NCBI GenBank assembly: GCA_010645155.1
Contig: JAAGOF010000204.1
Coordinates: 25,462 to 89,461, forward strand
Source of the DNA: Tigriopus japonicus
Lineage: Eukaryota; Arthropoda; Copepoda; Harpacticoida; Harpacticidae
Length of the DNA stretch: 64,000 nt
Direction: 5' to 3'
This document shows, piece after piece, positions 20,901 through 32,500 of the stretch (within the stretch, counting starts at the first letter, position 1; each line of letters opens with the position of its first letter). The notes below the pieces were generated by a model. The model was not told the DNA's origin. It saw only the letters and a list, made by a program, of their open reading frames with translations, and ran no database searches. The translations under genes were made by a program, and so were the position numbers.

Positions 20901-23900
20901 TCGGGAGCCAGAGTGCTCTACATAGAAGAGGACGACGAACAGTGGTGACTCACCACTCTGAGGGAAACTACTTTGGGATACAGAGAGAACACTCACTATC
21001 AGTGACAACAACGGCTGCTCTCAGTGGCTTTGCTACTGAGTAAGCAAGCACTAGCAAGCAGTTTGTAGGGTTCCCCTAGAGCTGTCGTCGGTGACTTCCC
21101 AAAGGGCGATTGTGTGACTCATGCTTGGTATGGAAGACTAGAAGAAAAATGTTGTGTCCTATTTGATGGAACACTCAAAATCAAGTGAGAACCATCACTG
21201 ATGGTTCTTTAAAGTAAGGTTATTTTTGACACGTGGAGGAATTGAATAATGATGAAATGGTAAAGCAATTGCAAGGCACAAATGTGTTGAAGGTGGAATA
21301 TGAAAAGGGCTCGTTTATTAACACATTTTAAAATTATTTCATCATTCGTAAAAGTCTTTTGAAGTCATGGGAATGTCTCGCATCAAAGCTAGCCCAAACG
21401 TGTGGAAAAGTGTCAGAAAATGTAAAGAGAGAGGTTAAATAGAATATTCAGATGTGGCTTTTCTTGTAAGGCTTCCGCTAAAAACGAGGGACGTTGCAAG
21501 GTTGATGATTTTTTAAGGGACAAACAATAGAGAAGATTTTAATTCATGTCTGATATTTCGCAATATTTTTAACTAAAAAATTATGACATCCAGACCGTTT
21601 ATTAAGCAGTACGCAATTCATTACGTTTCTTCCCTTGCTTTTTCTATTTCAGTCCATAAGTATTCCTCGATCAATTTGTGTTTTCGTCTCGTATTCGCTC
21701 ACAATGCATGACTAAGGACTCGGAAATATCTCATTGCTTATCAAAATAAGGCAAGAGCTTCAAGGTTTTCAAGGTAATCTGCCAACCGTCAAAGATTAGT
21801 GACCTTACTCTTGGTTTGCGTCTAATTTTCGCGCAAACGTTCCAAATGAAATTTTCCTTTTTTTCTTCATCGTGGAACTAGTAACAATCAACGAATGTGG
21901 AGGTCCTCACGCAAAGAGTCAGTATTTTTAGAGTGAGACGGTGACTCATCGTCACCTTGACAAATGCATAAGCAGGTCGGTTGTAGCAAAGCAAAAAAAT
22001 ACCTTGAAGGAATAATCAATACGAAAAAGATTTGACTAGTCTTTGTAAATCTGCTTTGAATGACGGTCGAGGATAAAAAATGGAAGGATATGAGAAGATG
22101 GATTCGATATCCATTACAGGAATAGAGGGCTAATTGGAGATTGTAACTTCACGATCTACAACAACGAATGTGGCGTTTGGTGGCTCTAAATCTAAAAAGT
22201 ATTTCAAGGGTATTTTGATGACCTTCTTGTTCGTACTATCACTACTACGTATATATTAGTTTTGCCAAGATGATAATAAGGGTGACTTTGATCGAACTCT
22301 TCAGGCAGCCAGAAACTGAGGGGTTCTTTTTTATCGCATCTTTTGATTAGTTCAGTTCATAACCTCCCATTATCTTCAAAGTCTTTGACGATACATTCAA
22401 TTGTGCCTTTTAGGTACTAATTATTTCTTCCAGATTTTCGAAAGTCCCGCACTCTGGAGTTTAACGATACCTAAATCTTATTTTTTTACTCAATTTTTGG
22501 TATGATCAAGGTTCTCCAAAAATATAGTTTCTTTATAAGTTTGAATTCTCCTACAATCTTGACAAAATTAAGTCAGTCTAAATTTATCCCTCTAACTCCT
22601 TTTATATGGAAATCATTTGCTTGTTGTGAAACTTGATCATTTTCATTAGCCCGTCGTGTTACCGTGCGTACAAATTTGCTGTAAACGTTAGTGTCATGTA
22701 GGGGTTTGTCATTATAATCAACAGGATTCGACTTCATAGGTTTGGTTAGTATATCTTATTGATACTTTCCTGAGTAACATATCCCAAGCCACCACACATT
22801 TTTGTGCGTGCCCAAAACGATGCTTACCCATTTTCAAGAAAGTTTCGAGAAATTTCACCCCGACATTTTAAAGTTTGTCGTGGTATTTGAAATGAGAAAA
22901 GGAGCTTATCCTCGCTGTGCCAAGCTTCGCCAATTGAAAAGCGGTAAGGCAAAAAAGATAAAGGCCTCTATTGATTGTGAGCTACACGTAAATGAGGTCA
23001 AAGTCTAATCTCAATCAATTATGCAACGTATTTATTAGAGATTGCATCATGACTTAACAGACTATCAGTGATTTTTACAAAAGGGTAAAATACTCGGACA
23101 AACTTTCCAATAAACTGAAACTCGTATTTTCAACAAGAAAGATACGATTGAATAGTTCCGAATGCTTAAACGGCTGGAAATACAACGAAAAATTGACCCG
23201 TAATTAAATGTTTTTTTGAAAGCAAGTAATGAAGCACCTCATAAATTTTCAACATTTTGTAACCAGTTACAATATTTCTCCCAAAAAACTCCCATGTTTC
23301 TTGAAAAGCCAAATGTTTTTCGCAGTACACAACATTCTGCGGGTTCCGTATTATATTATCATTTGGTTAGTGTGGTCGGACGACTTCAGTTAGGGATTCT
23401 TGGGGCCAAATGGCTAGGGATATGCTGTATTATATTTCATATCAAAATTGAGCTTTCTAATTCAGTGTTCAGACAAATTCTATACTAATTAAAAGACGTT
23501 CGTCCTGATTGCCTAAGAATTTAAAAAAATATTTTACACAAAGACATCACAAAAAATACACAACCCAGTGATTCTCTAAGCTGGAGAAGTCATTTCGTAT
23601 TCTTCAAACTTTTGAGAGGTAAAAGTAATTTTAAACAGTTATTTGAATTCAGTTAATCAGATCAAGGGCGAAAACTTTAAAATATTACTTATAACTTTTA
23701 ACATGCTGAAAAAATATTTGAAAAGTACTTTGGCTATAATCTTAGATTTACGAAGAGCCTTTTTTTCATAAGTAAAGCTTTTTGTACTTTCTTGTCTTCT
23801 TCATTTTTTTAGTCTTGAAGGGCGAATTTTAAGATATTGATTGTCTTCAGTTAATCAATAATACGCTGGGAATCTTCAAGATTTCAAAAGCTCAGTGAAA

Positions 23901-24430
23901 AAGGTAAGAAAACTAACGAGAAGATATACCGCCTAGATTTGGGAATGCAGTAGAAGCTGGATATAAAATATTCGACTTAGCGACAACTTCTATTAAGTCT
24001 TTATCGAAAAACATGCACTAAAAAGAAGTGAAATAAGAAACATGTTGTTTTGGAAGGAAAGTATTCTTGTATTCAGGCATAACTGTGCTCTCGACTTCTG
24101 AGAAGGTCTATTTTCATTGAGATTTCCGCCTTTTTTTGTTGCCTGAGTTTTGCAATATGTGTCGAAAGATATTTAATTTTCAAATCTAAAATATTGCCAA
24201 AAGCTGAAATTTTTCAATAGTAAATAGAATATTGTTGACATTTTTTTGGATTTTTTGAAGTTTTTAGGCCAAAAAGGCTCAAGTAAAAGTGAAAAGTGAA
24301 AAAAGGCAGAAAAAATAGTTCATGTTAACAAAAATCTGTCGCACGCTTTGCCCGTCCCTACTGATAAGATTTTTGTCTCACGATCTCGAGGTTTCTAATT
24401 TCGTAGGTAAATTCCCTTCAGTTGAACAAA
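17990..24430. other. intergenic region and 5' flank of the SH2 adaptor gene
   Basis: About 6.4 kb without a supported coding gene. A possible non-coding exon of the minus-strand adaptor gene ends at 19889 with a good donor (AAAATAG then GTAAGAAC), but its acceptor is unclear. Open frames at 20.2-21.0 kb lie in GC-richer sequence and could be 5' UTR or promoter; none resembles a known family. From 21.1 kb the region is AT-rich. Confidence 0.35.
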
Positions 24431-24437
24431 TATAAAG
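24431..24437 (+). promoter_or_regulatory. TATA box of the intronless membrane protein gene
   Basis: TATAAAG. Initiation about 30 bp downstream would fall near 24460, after the out-of-frame ATG at 24446 and before the ATG at 24493, which supports the latter as the start codon. Confidence 0.6.
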
Positions 24438-24492
24438 ACAGTGCAATGTGGTTAGATTCTCTAGTTCAATCGGGCTACTTCAACAGAGAGCA

Positions 24493-25155
24493 ATGGCGCT
24501 CCAAACCCTCATTCAAAATTCGTGTATGGCTTTGGCTATAAACCTTCACTATAAAAAAAGCTTCAAATTAAATGTGTCCCATACAGCTCCAATTATTATG
24601 CTTGTGATATTATCGTGTTTTCAATACGGTGCCATTTTTTGGCCGGCCTTCCTCGGAACGTGTCTACTATTTTGGATTATGTCGTTGGAAAGAACCTTTC
24701 CGCTCAAAAGTATCGATAAATATGACACAATATACTTTGTCGCAAATCTTTCTTCAGTATTCCTATTCAAGAATCAATCAGTTGATCTTACATTGAATTA
24801 TGCCGCTGGATTTATCGCTCACATTTTGCAAATGATCCGTAACCCAGAGGTTCTGAAAACAATCTTGAGGCCGTTTAGACTTACCTTGGGTCCTTGTGGA
24901 ATTTTCCTCATCATGTCCTGTGCCTGGAAAGTGGCCTTCTATTCATCAGGAGTCCCAATGATTTTGAGAGTTTTAGCAATGACTCAATTTTCAAGTTCAG
25001 CATTAGGTGGAATTCTCTTCAGACCAGATAATATGGAACTGTTGAGCGTCTTCACGACACGGGTTCCCAAACCTGGCCAACGAAAACTGATCCATGTGTT
25101 AGCTAACACTTACTCCATTTTCATCACAATAGTATTTTTTGTTACTTCTAGTTAA
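24493..25155 (+). CDS. intronless multi-pass membrane protein, family not recognised
   Basis: Frame of 220 residues starting at the first in-frame ATG (MALQTLIQN). Six or seven hydrophobic stretches can be seen, among them IIMLVILSCFQYGAIFW, FLGTCLLFWIMSL, LGPCGIFLIMSCAW and VLANTYSIFITIVFFV; the hydrophilic connectors are short. There is no signal peptide before the first helix. A TATA box and a downstream AATAAA frame the gene, which argues that it is expressed. I compared it by eye with TRIC channels and other small membrane families and saw no convincing match. Function unknown. Confidence 0.65.
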   Translation: MALQTLIQNSCMALAINLHYKKSFKLNVSHTAPIIMLVILSCFQYGAIFWPAFLGTCLLFWIMSLERTFPLKSIDKYDTIYFVANLSSVFLFKNQSVDLTLNYAAGFIAHILQMIRNPEVLKTILRPFRLTLGPCGIFLIMSCAWKVAFYSSGVPMILRVLAMTQFSSSALGGILFRPDNMELLSVFTTRVPKPGQRKLIHVLANTYSIFITIVFFVTSS

Positions 25156-25542
25156 ATGACTCATTTACGCTGTGTATTGTCAAAGAAACTCTTCAATGAG
25201 ATTTATAGCCACAGTCAAAGCTGGATTCAAGAATTTTCGACATTGTTAGAATAACTCCTTATGGAAGAATACGCTTCCAAAAACATTGGAAGTTATATTC
25301 TGCACGTAACAACGTTTCTTTCCAAAAGAATAACTGTCAAGATTGAGCTGCTGACGAACAATTTCTTACATCCAACTTTTACTATATTTATACGTAACCA
25401 CTGTTCTAAATAAGACATCAGGACTCATGTCCGCGTAAATTTTTGTCTTTTATAAATGAGATATTTGTACCTATGTAAAGTTGCATACATGTCATCCATT
25501 ATGCATAAATGAGACATCAACAAGTGCAGTCGAAGTACGTTC

Positions 25543-25548
25543 AATAAA
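25543..25548 (+). terminator. poly(A) signal of the membrane protein gene
   Basis: AATAAA about 390 bp after the stop codon, the first clear plus-strand signal. Confidence 0.55.
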
Positions 25549-26070
25549 GGCACATTCTATGAGCACTAGAAGCCTCTTGATTTATTTCAAATTTGGAGTC
25601 GTTAGTGTATTTCATTTGATTCATACCATGTAGCGAAAACTTTAGTAATTTAGTTTGGTCCGAAAGGCTAGCTATAAGATATTGCAGAAAACGGAACATG
25701 CTTGGATTCAAAACTACCTTTGTGAAAATGAAGATAGATCATTTCTCCCCGCCATTAAAGGTCTTATAATCCAGTGAAACCAGAGTGAACATTTGCACTT
25801 TTATCCAAAGGCTTCCAAGAAGTGTTTAAGTGGAGTTTTGGGGTATGCCAAACTTAACAGATCATTTTAAGGCGTTTCGTGATCAAGGGTCGGTCAAGGT
25901 TACAAAATGGAACTTACGTCAAAAATTGCAGCTTTTGATGTTCTTGGCCATATTAAGCAACTTTTCTAAAAAAAAAAAATCGAACAAAAAGTGCCTATTT
26001 TAGGCCACAGGGAAGTTAGCAAAATCAGACCGACATTATTCCTTCATGTAACTTATTTTGTGAATTATGA
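25549..26070. other. intergenic region
   Basis: Convergent spacer between the membrane protein and azoreductase genes, with a poly-A run near 25970. No gene seen. Confidence 0.4.
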
Positions 26071-26076
26071 TTTATT
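26071..26076 (-). terminator. poly(A) signal of the azoreductase gene
   Basis: TTTATT on the plus strand (AATAAA on the minus strand), 112 bp past the stop codon. Confidence 0.65.
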
Positions 26077-26187
26077 TCTAAACATGCCAATGCAACGTAA
26101 AACAACGGATAATAAACTGATTGAGCATGGAAACAGAATGAATAGAAACCAGATAGTAGACTCATGATCCAACGACCAACCAAGTAT

Positions 26188-26952
26188 TTAGGGCCTTCCT
26201 TTTGTTTCGATTAGGGTCGCTGCAATCTCGAGTAACTGTAACCGAGCTTTACTCAACAACTTTGTCCTATCTTTTTGTGAGGCTCCTTGAATGTTCACCT
26301 CAAAAGCCTTTTCAAAGCCTACCATATGAAAGATGTCCTTCAAGTAGGACCTTAAAAAGTCTGGACGGTTTCCATCTCGATAAGTTCCACCACAAGAGGT
26401 CACTAACACCAAAGATTTCCCAGATGTCACCGGTCTAAGAGGGCTCTCCATAAAATTAATCCCCGGTTGAATCGAGATGTCAATGTACTGCTTCAGAATG
26501 TAGGGCACAGAAAAGTTCCACATGGGTGCTCCTATGACTAAAATATCGGCTCGATTGAGCTCCTCAGCCATATCTAAAATGGGTTGGAACAAAGCCTTAT
26601 CCTCTGGAGTGCCTTGGTTATGGATCAATCTCATTTTGGCTGAGACATGTTCCAATCCGTACGGAATCAGTTTTTCTTGGAGCAGGTTTCGCTCCTGAAA
26701 GTCATATTTGAACGAGAGTTGGGGCCAAAATTCTTGAATCGATTGTCCGATCAAAGACTTTGGCCCATGTGATGCGTTCACGAACAAAATGGACACTGGA
26801 TTTAAGTCACCAGGGATGTGAGATTTTATTTTTCGGGGTTTATTCCAATTTTCGAGCTGGCCATCGAACATGGAATTGCCACTGGAAGTCTTTCGCACGG
26901 AACAATACTGAAAATATCGTTGGGTAAACAATTGTCGTCGAATCAAGGCCAT
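26188..26952 (-). CDS. FMN-dependent NADH-azoreductase-like (AzoR/AcpD) flavodoxin-fold protein with N-terminal leader
   Basis: Intronless frame of 254 residues from the first ATG. The first 31 residues (MALIRRQLFTQRYFQYCSVR and on) are rich in Arg and lack acids, like a mitochondrial presequence. The rest follows bacterial AzoR: ILFVNASHGPKS at the first strand, the FMN-contacting APMWNF (142-147) followed by SVPYILKQYID, and TSCGG (185-189) where AzoR has TSRGG, then YLKDIFHMVGF. AzoR enzymes use FMN and NADH to reduce quinones and azo compounds. The family is mainly bacterial. The animal-type poly(A) signal and leader suggest a domesticated acquired gene or an ancient mitochondrial one. 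Contamination is unlikely because animal genes lie on both sides in continuous sequence. Confidence 0.87.
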   Translation of the reverse strand: MALIRRQLFTQRYFQYCSVRKTSSGNSMFDGQLENWNKPRKIKSHIPGDLNPVSILFVNASHGPKSLIGQSIQEFWPQLSFKYDFQERNLLQEKLIPYGLEHVSAKMRLIHNQGTPEDKALFQPILDMAEELNRADILVIGAPMWNFSVPYILKQYIDISIQPGINFMESPLRPVTSGKSLVLVTSCGGTYRDGNRPDFLRSYLKDIFHMVGFEKAFEVNIQGASQKDRTKLLSKARLQLLEIAATLIETKGRP

Positions 26953-27969
26953 TTTCCTGGAGCAAAGTCTTCTCTGAATGTTAATGCTCCGGTCTTGTTG
27001 ATGCAACTGCTTTTTGTCATGACCGCCAGAGGTCCGTCGGTCCAATGCCTTACGAAAGTTACAACGATGACTTAGGCGGTTCCTAGCGGAAGTTTCTGGA
27101 AGTTCGCAGAAGAAAACAACAACAAATCAAACGTTATATCCGCACACTGGGTTTATGGATTAAAACTTGAATAACTGGTTGTGGGTATCAGGTAAGTGAC
27201 TTCCTTTTTCTTTATTACATGCTAGAAGCATTTCAGAAAATTGCGGGTAGGCTGTTTCGAATGCGAATAAAGATTTGTCGATCCTAACGAAGATTTGGTT
27301 GTTCCAAGGCTTTTGACAGGTTGTTTGCATATAAGAAAAAAATGCCATTTGATGCAATCTACAATATGATCAAAGTTTAAAGATATCCCTCTCAGTTTGT
27401 GTAGGGTAATCATTAAGTTTAATTTGTCAGTGAATTATCAATGCTTCGAAAGCGTTCAAAGGTTGTATTATATGAAAGGTAAGATCTAATTTGATTTTTG
27501 TCCTATAAGCTGAAAATTGACTTTTTTAAATGAAACTTTTTGATTCTGCTCAGAACAGCAGAAATAAGATATCCTTTGAATTTTGTAGAACTTTCCTCTG
27601 GCTAACAACTAAACATTGAGTGAAAAAATGCTTTCCACCATCCGTAAGAATGATTTTTCTGATTGTTTTGTCAAATGCAGTTTTCAAATCAATAAACATG
27701 TTCTTTCGGTGTCAATATTTGAGAGTCAAGGCGTGTTTATCAAATTGTTGATTTTTCATCTTCCTGTTGAAACCCAAAAAAATCCGAATAAATTTCTTTA
27801 ACTTAAAAACTTTCTTTGTCCCAATTCTAAAAAAAAGAACACTCGTGAATTTCTTTTGTGCTCACAGAGCTTTTGTTGTGATGGTAAATTCTATCAAAAG
27901 AAGTACAGGGTGGTAACCGGTATATTTTCAGATAAGTTCTATTTTAAGATGCTTTTCCACAATTGACAT
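26953..27969. other. intergenic region
   Basis: No supported gene. Open frames extending the azoreductase upstream begin without an ATG. The rest is AT-rich. Confidence 0.4.
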
Positions 27970-28858
27970 CTAGAGGCTCTTGTGCTGAATTTTAATTGGA
28001 TCTCGCATGAACCTTTTTGTCATGTTCAATAACTCGCTACTAATTGTCTCCGAGAGCAAAACCACTTGAATTTTAGCATGGTCAAGTCTTTGAAAGATGT
28101 CATAGATTTCTTCCTTGAAATCATACGGCAGCAGCTTATTGGCCTCGTAGAGAATGAGCATCTTAACGTTTTGAGTATCCAAATATTTGGCTAGTATCAT
28201 GTGCTTTACACGACCAGGGGTCCCTGAAATATAAAAAAGGAGGCGACATATACCAAGAATTTAAGCACAGATAATTTAGAAATGTCCTTACCTACAACAA
28301 CATGTGGACCTTCTTTCAATCTTTGTACCTCTTGAAGCACAGGGACTTCTTCGATACTGGTATGACATTGAGCTCCGCAGGGTTCACCCAGTTCCATTAG
28401 CTCATAATTCATGGCTTGAGCCAACTCCCTGTTGGGGACCAGAATTAGAGCTTGGCAATCTCGCAAAGAAATGTCCAATTTTTGTAGAACCGCAATAGAA
28501 AGCCCAAGGGTTTTGCTTGATCCAGATGGAGCTTCGACCAACACATCCAGTCCTTGAACACAGGGTGGAATGAATTGTTGATGGATGACCGAAGGCGTTT
28601 CATAACCACGAGATTGAAGGCTTTGAAGAAGCTCGTTTTTAAGGTTCATTGCAGCGAAACTTTCACAGATCTGACCTTCACTTGATTTGTTGTTGATTGG
28701 AACCTCTGGATTCTCTAATAAGAGATCATTTTCTTCTTGGAACAAATCAGAACTGCAAATTGAAAGATTTTCTCTTTTTTGCCCCAGTAGTTAAAACTAG
28801 GTAAAAGGACTTGAAATAAAGGTTTGCTTAACAAAACAAGATTGATTTACCTGTCCAT
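27970..28858 (-). CDS. eIF4A-like DEAD-box paralogue with a single RecA lobe and degenerate catalytic motifs
   Basis: Three exons in matching phase: 28858-28851 (ATGGACAG only), 28752-28292 and 28223-27970, giving 240 residues. The order of motifs is that of eIF4A: a Q-motif region (GYETPSVIHQQFIPP), Walker A changed to APSGSSKT (77-84) from the family's AQSGTGKT, PNRELAQ for motif Ia, VVGTPGR across intron 2, DEAD changed to YEAN (182-185) and SAT changed to SET (214-216). It stops right after MRDPIKI, where eIF4A continues into its second RecA lobe. Helicase and ATPase activity are therefore unlikely. Intact introns and frame argue against a processed pseudogene. It may be a pseudoenzyme that competes with eIF4A for partners, or an early decaying duplicate. 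Confidence 0.82.
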
Positions 28859-29446
28859 CTTGAGGGTCTCTGAAGCTCTCTTACTACACTGTTCCTTTCG
28901 AAAAGAAAGCCTGGTCCAAAAACCAATGCGTTGCTAAATGCTGTATTTCTAGTTTTCACCTGCTTCGTTTTACGTATTCCGTGATTGAGACAAAAGCTTC
29001 AAGGTTCTAACCTCGGTTGTCGTTTTGATATTGATACGAATAAAAGAATTTACTTTTCACGGAGTATGCTGTTTCCTTCTCCTTTCTAATATTTTATGAT
29101 ATTATAATATTATATGAATATGTTTTTACTACTTCATAATTTCAATACTTAATAGCGATTATAGATATTTCTATAGGAAACAAGTAAAAGTTAACAATAC
29201 CAAGTTTAAAGAAGGGAGCTCATATTTTAGTCAAATGGGAACCATAGCTTCATTCTGAAACAATATGCTCTGAAAGAAATCAACAGTTTGTGGGTAAACT
29301 AGACCATCTGCACCGAGACTTAACTTGCCAGCATTACTTTAACTTTACTCAAGCTTAACTTTATGCTTAAACTATCGCACGAGCTTTTACTAAGACATAA
29401 AATGTCCTTTAGAGGCAAAGTCGAGTAAAGTCAATTTCAGAATTCG
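28859..29446. other. intergenic region
   Basis: AT-rich spacer between two minus-strand genes. It was checked for protein kinase exons belonging to the RYK gene; none were seen. Confidence 0.45.
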
Positions 29447-29452
29447 TTTATT
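29447..29452 (-). terminator. poly(A) signal of the RYK-like gene
   Basis: TTTATT on the plus strand about 140 bp past the RYK-like stop codon, at the edge of a T-run. It supports the transcript ending without kinase exons. Confidence 0.5.
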
Positions 29453-29592
29453 TTTTTTTTACTTGTAAGTCAGTTGTTCTTAAGAATATATTTGATCTAT
29501 TATTGCATGTTTTGTTCATGCGGATACTTATAATCATCTTGGAATCTGAATGCACTCGTGAGGGTTTCCTTTTCTCTGAGACCGACTTGGTG

Positions 29593-32500
29593 TTAAACTA
29601 ACACTGATCCTCCACTCGTTGACCTCGGCAATCGACATTGGGCCTGAAGAAAATTCTGCGGCATAAGATGCGGATAGATCTGGGGAGTGTACATAACATA
29701 GGGATCTTGCTGGTGGAGAAGATCCGTGTAGATACTATCATGAGATCGGTGAAGAAAGGGTCCTCCACCATTGGCACTATTTCTCTCGTGGAGATTGGGC
29801 AGAGGAATATTTTGGTAGAAAGGTGATGTGGCCCTGGGGATTGAGGTGATATCTTTGGCGTTCTCCAAGTCTCTTGGGATCTCTGTAGCATCGCCTTCAT
29901 CGTCCAACTGGGCCTGAGTTGTGGGAGGCTGTTGTGGACACAGTCTCAGCATGCCGTTTTCCAGAACTAGTGCGTTCTGTTGGGGATGTTTAGGTTTTCC
30001 TGAACTTCCCGTTCCCTCAGCTGACCCGCCTCCACCTCCTGAGGTTGAAGTTGAAGAAGTAGGGGGAGTTCCAACACTCTGTGAATTGTGGAAATCCTGA
30101 CAATGACTCAAGAGCGTATTCTGTGACCCACTACGCCATGGTCTGGACATGGAAGTTGTCTGGGACGACCAAACTGACAATGGAGCTTGGCCGTTATTAG
30201 CATTAGTTTGGTTGTAATGCTCCAACCATTGAGGACTGAATTGACGCCAATTTTGACCTCGAGACCCAACTGCATCTTGATAGAAGTGTTTGGATCGAAC
30301 GTGAATAGGAGCGTGAACCGGGACATTAGTAAAACTGGCCAAAGTGGCATAGCTTCCACCGAACCGTGAACGATGGAGACGGTATTGCTGACCTGGAGGC
30401 AGAAGACCATTGATGGTGCTTGCTTTGGCTCGATGGTCTTTGGCCGGCATTGAGTAATTGGAAAATTCTTCATTGGGGCGCAAATTGATAGTCGAACTAG
30501 CAAATGGGCCCTGTGGAATGCGTTTCTTTCGTGTCACGTACATAACCTATCGAACAGAAATGGGAACACTTCAGAACGTACTCAGTGTTGGTTTTGGGAA
30601 CCATGGTCAATAGGCCTTGACGAAACTGAATCCCAAAGAAAAACCACGCAATAAGTGGTCCACAAGTAGTGTATGTGCTGTATATACCGCATTGTATAAT
30701 GTTGGAAGTCTATCTGGAACACGGTGCAATATGTTACTCACCGTGAGAAGGACCGAGAGTAAGGAAACCGCTCCAGCCACAGCTCCAAGTACCAAGATGG
30801 TTGAAGAACCAGGTGGAACACGTCCGCTGTTGTTGTCAAAGTTATTGGTTGTGCCTTTTAAAGATGGAAGGGCGCCTTCATTGCTTCGACCGAGCAAGTC
30901 ATGATGTTCACGAACTTCTCCCGGATCCTTCACATCTGACAAAATGGATGCGTTTTTCGTGGCTAAGCAAGCCTTGCGTCGCTTGAAGTTCAACGTCTCG
31001 GTTCTTCGCTTATTGAAAGTGAATTTAATCTAAAAACAAAATTTGAAAAATCGATCAGATCCTTTTTGAAGCACTTTGAGGATCTCTCATCCCATGGCCC
31101 ATTTAATTATGTGATTGCCGGACCAAACGTGCTCCTATCCGACATAGAAAGATCCGGATAACGACGTTAAATACTAAGCAAAACTATACAACTGACTAGA
31201 TTTTCCCTATTTTAAAAGCTAATATTACTTTACTTTTTGAGTTTTTACTGTCTATGTTCAGTCAAGAATAAAGGAAAGCTGGACAATATTTTTAAATCAT
31301 TAATGACGTTTTATGTGATTTTTGTTTATTGCAATTTTTTTAATAACGCTATAAGGTTCTTACTAGTAAAACACTCACACTGTGAGTTATTTTACAAATA
31401 AAACGAACGAAGTAAGAGTAGCATTTTTTTGAAACTTGGCTCCATCGAAACTTATAGTCAGAATTTTTTTACACCTCAGTACCTCCACACAGAATATATT
31501 GGTTAGTTCGCTTTTTGAATTTTTTTATTATCAAAAGAGCGCTCAAAATTGTACAGAACTTGAGAGATCATAAATTTTTGACATACGTCGACGTTTGATT
31601 GGCCTCATTTATCGACGATCTGACTAACTTAGCTCTAGTGAGGAATTATTTCTAGGGTCACTTATGGCGAAGTTTAAAACTAAAAAGTATGCCCAAGTGT
31701 ACCAGTCCGTCTCCCAAATGAACTTCGTTTATCATGACAAAACGATCTCTGCACTGTTGCTTTTTATGCCAAGTACTTCGGGGTTTCCGAGACCAAAGTA
31801 AAGGAAAAATCAAACCCCCAAGTACAAACAGGGTTGTTCTAAATTAGAGTCCAAAAATTTGAATGGTAAATTGATGACAAAAGGAGGCGATGAAGTGTAC
31901 TTGGGGTTAAAAGAACTTAAAAAGACTAACACTTTGTTTTCGTCGACTAATGAATTACAATGCCCCCACCTTGGGCGGGGGTATCATTTTTGAAAACGAA
32001 ATCTTAATTTCATAACGAGTCCATCAATTTCATAAACATTAGCCCGAATGTTAGGTGCACTAATTCAATGATGGCTCAAGCCAGGATTACTTTCAAAATA
32101 CACACTGGGTCCGATTAGTACAGTGAAAATTAAACGGAACAATTTATTTGTTGCAAAAACCTCACATTTTAGTACAATGATCGGACCCAGTGTGTATTTT
32201 TGAAATTCGTCCTGACGTACAGTGGTCCCTGACTAATTCAAATGGCCCAAAGTAGAGTATGAATAACGCTGCTCGAGTATAGTCTCTGTACATCAGCTGC
32301 CTTTCAAACGCAGTTCATGTACGGAAACTATACTCGAGCAGCGTTATTTTTACTCTTCTTTGGTATACTTGAACCATTTGAATTAGTGCACATAACATCC
32401 GGGCTATTGTGCCTGAGTATACCTAAAACTGTTTTCTTCAATTGGTTAAATCTAATCACAAAAGTAATGTGTCACAAATGATTCTTGATTTGGTATTGGA

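Noticed and set aside
20209..21043. Overlapping open frames of about 100 codons
   Set aside because: No recognisable similarity, no splice structure; GC-richer promoter or UTR is more likely.
24446..24540. ATG at 24446 as start of the membrane protein
   Set aside because: It is in another frame, stops within about 30 codons, and lies too close to the TATA box to be in the transcript.
24493..25155. Membrane protein as a TRIC (TMEM38) channel
   Set aside because: Helix count is similar but the characteristic TRIC motifs are not seen.
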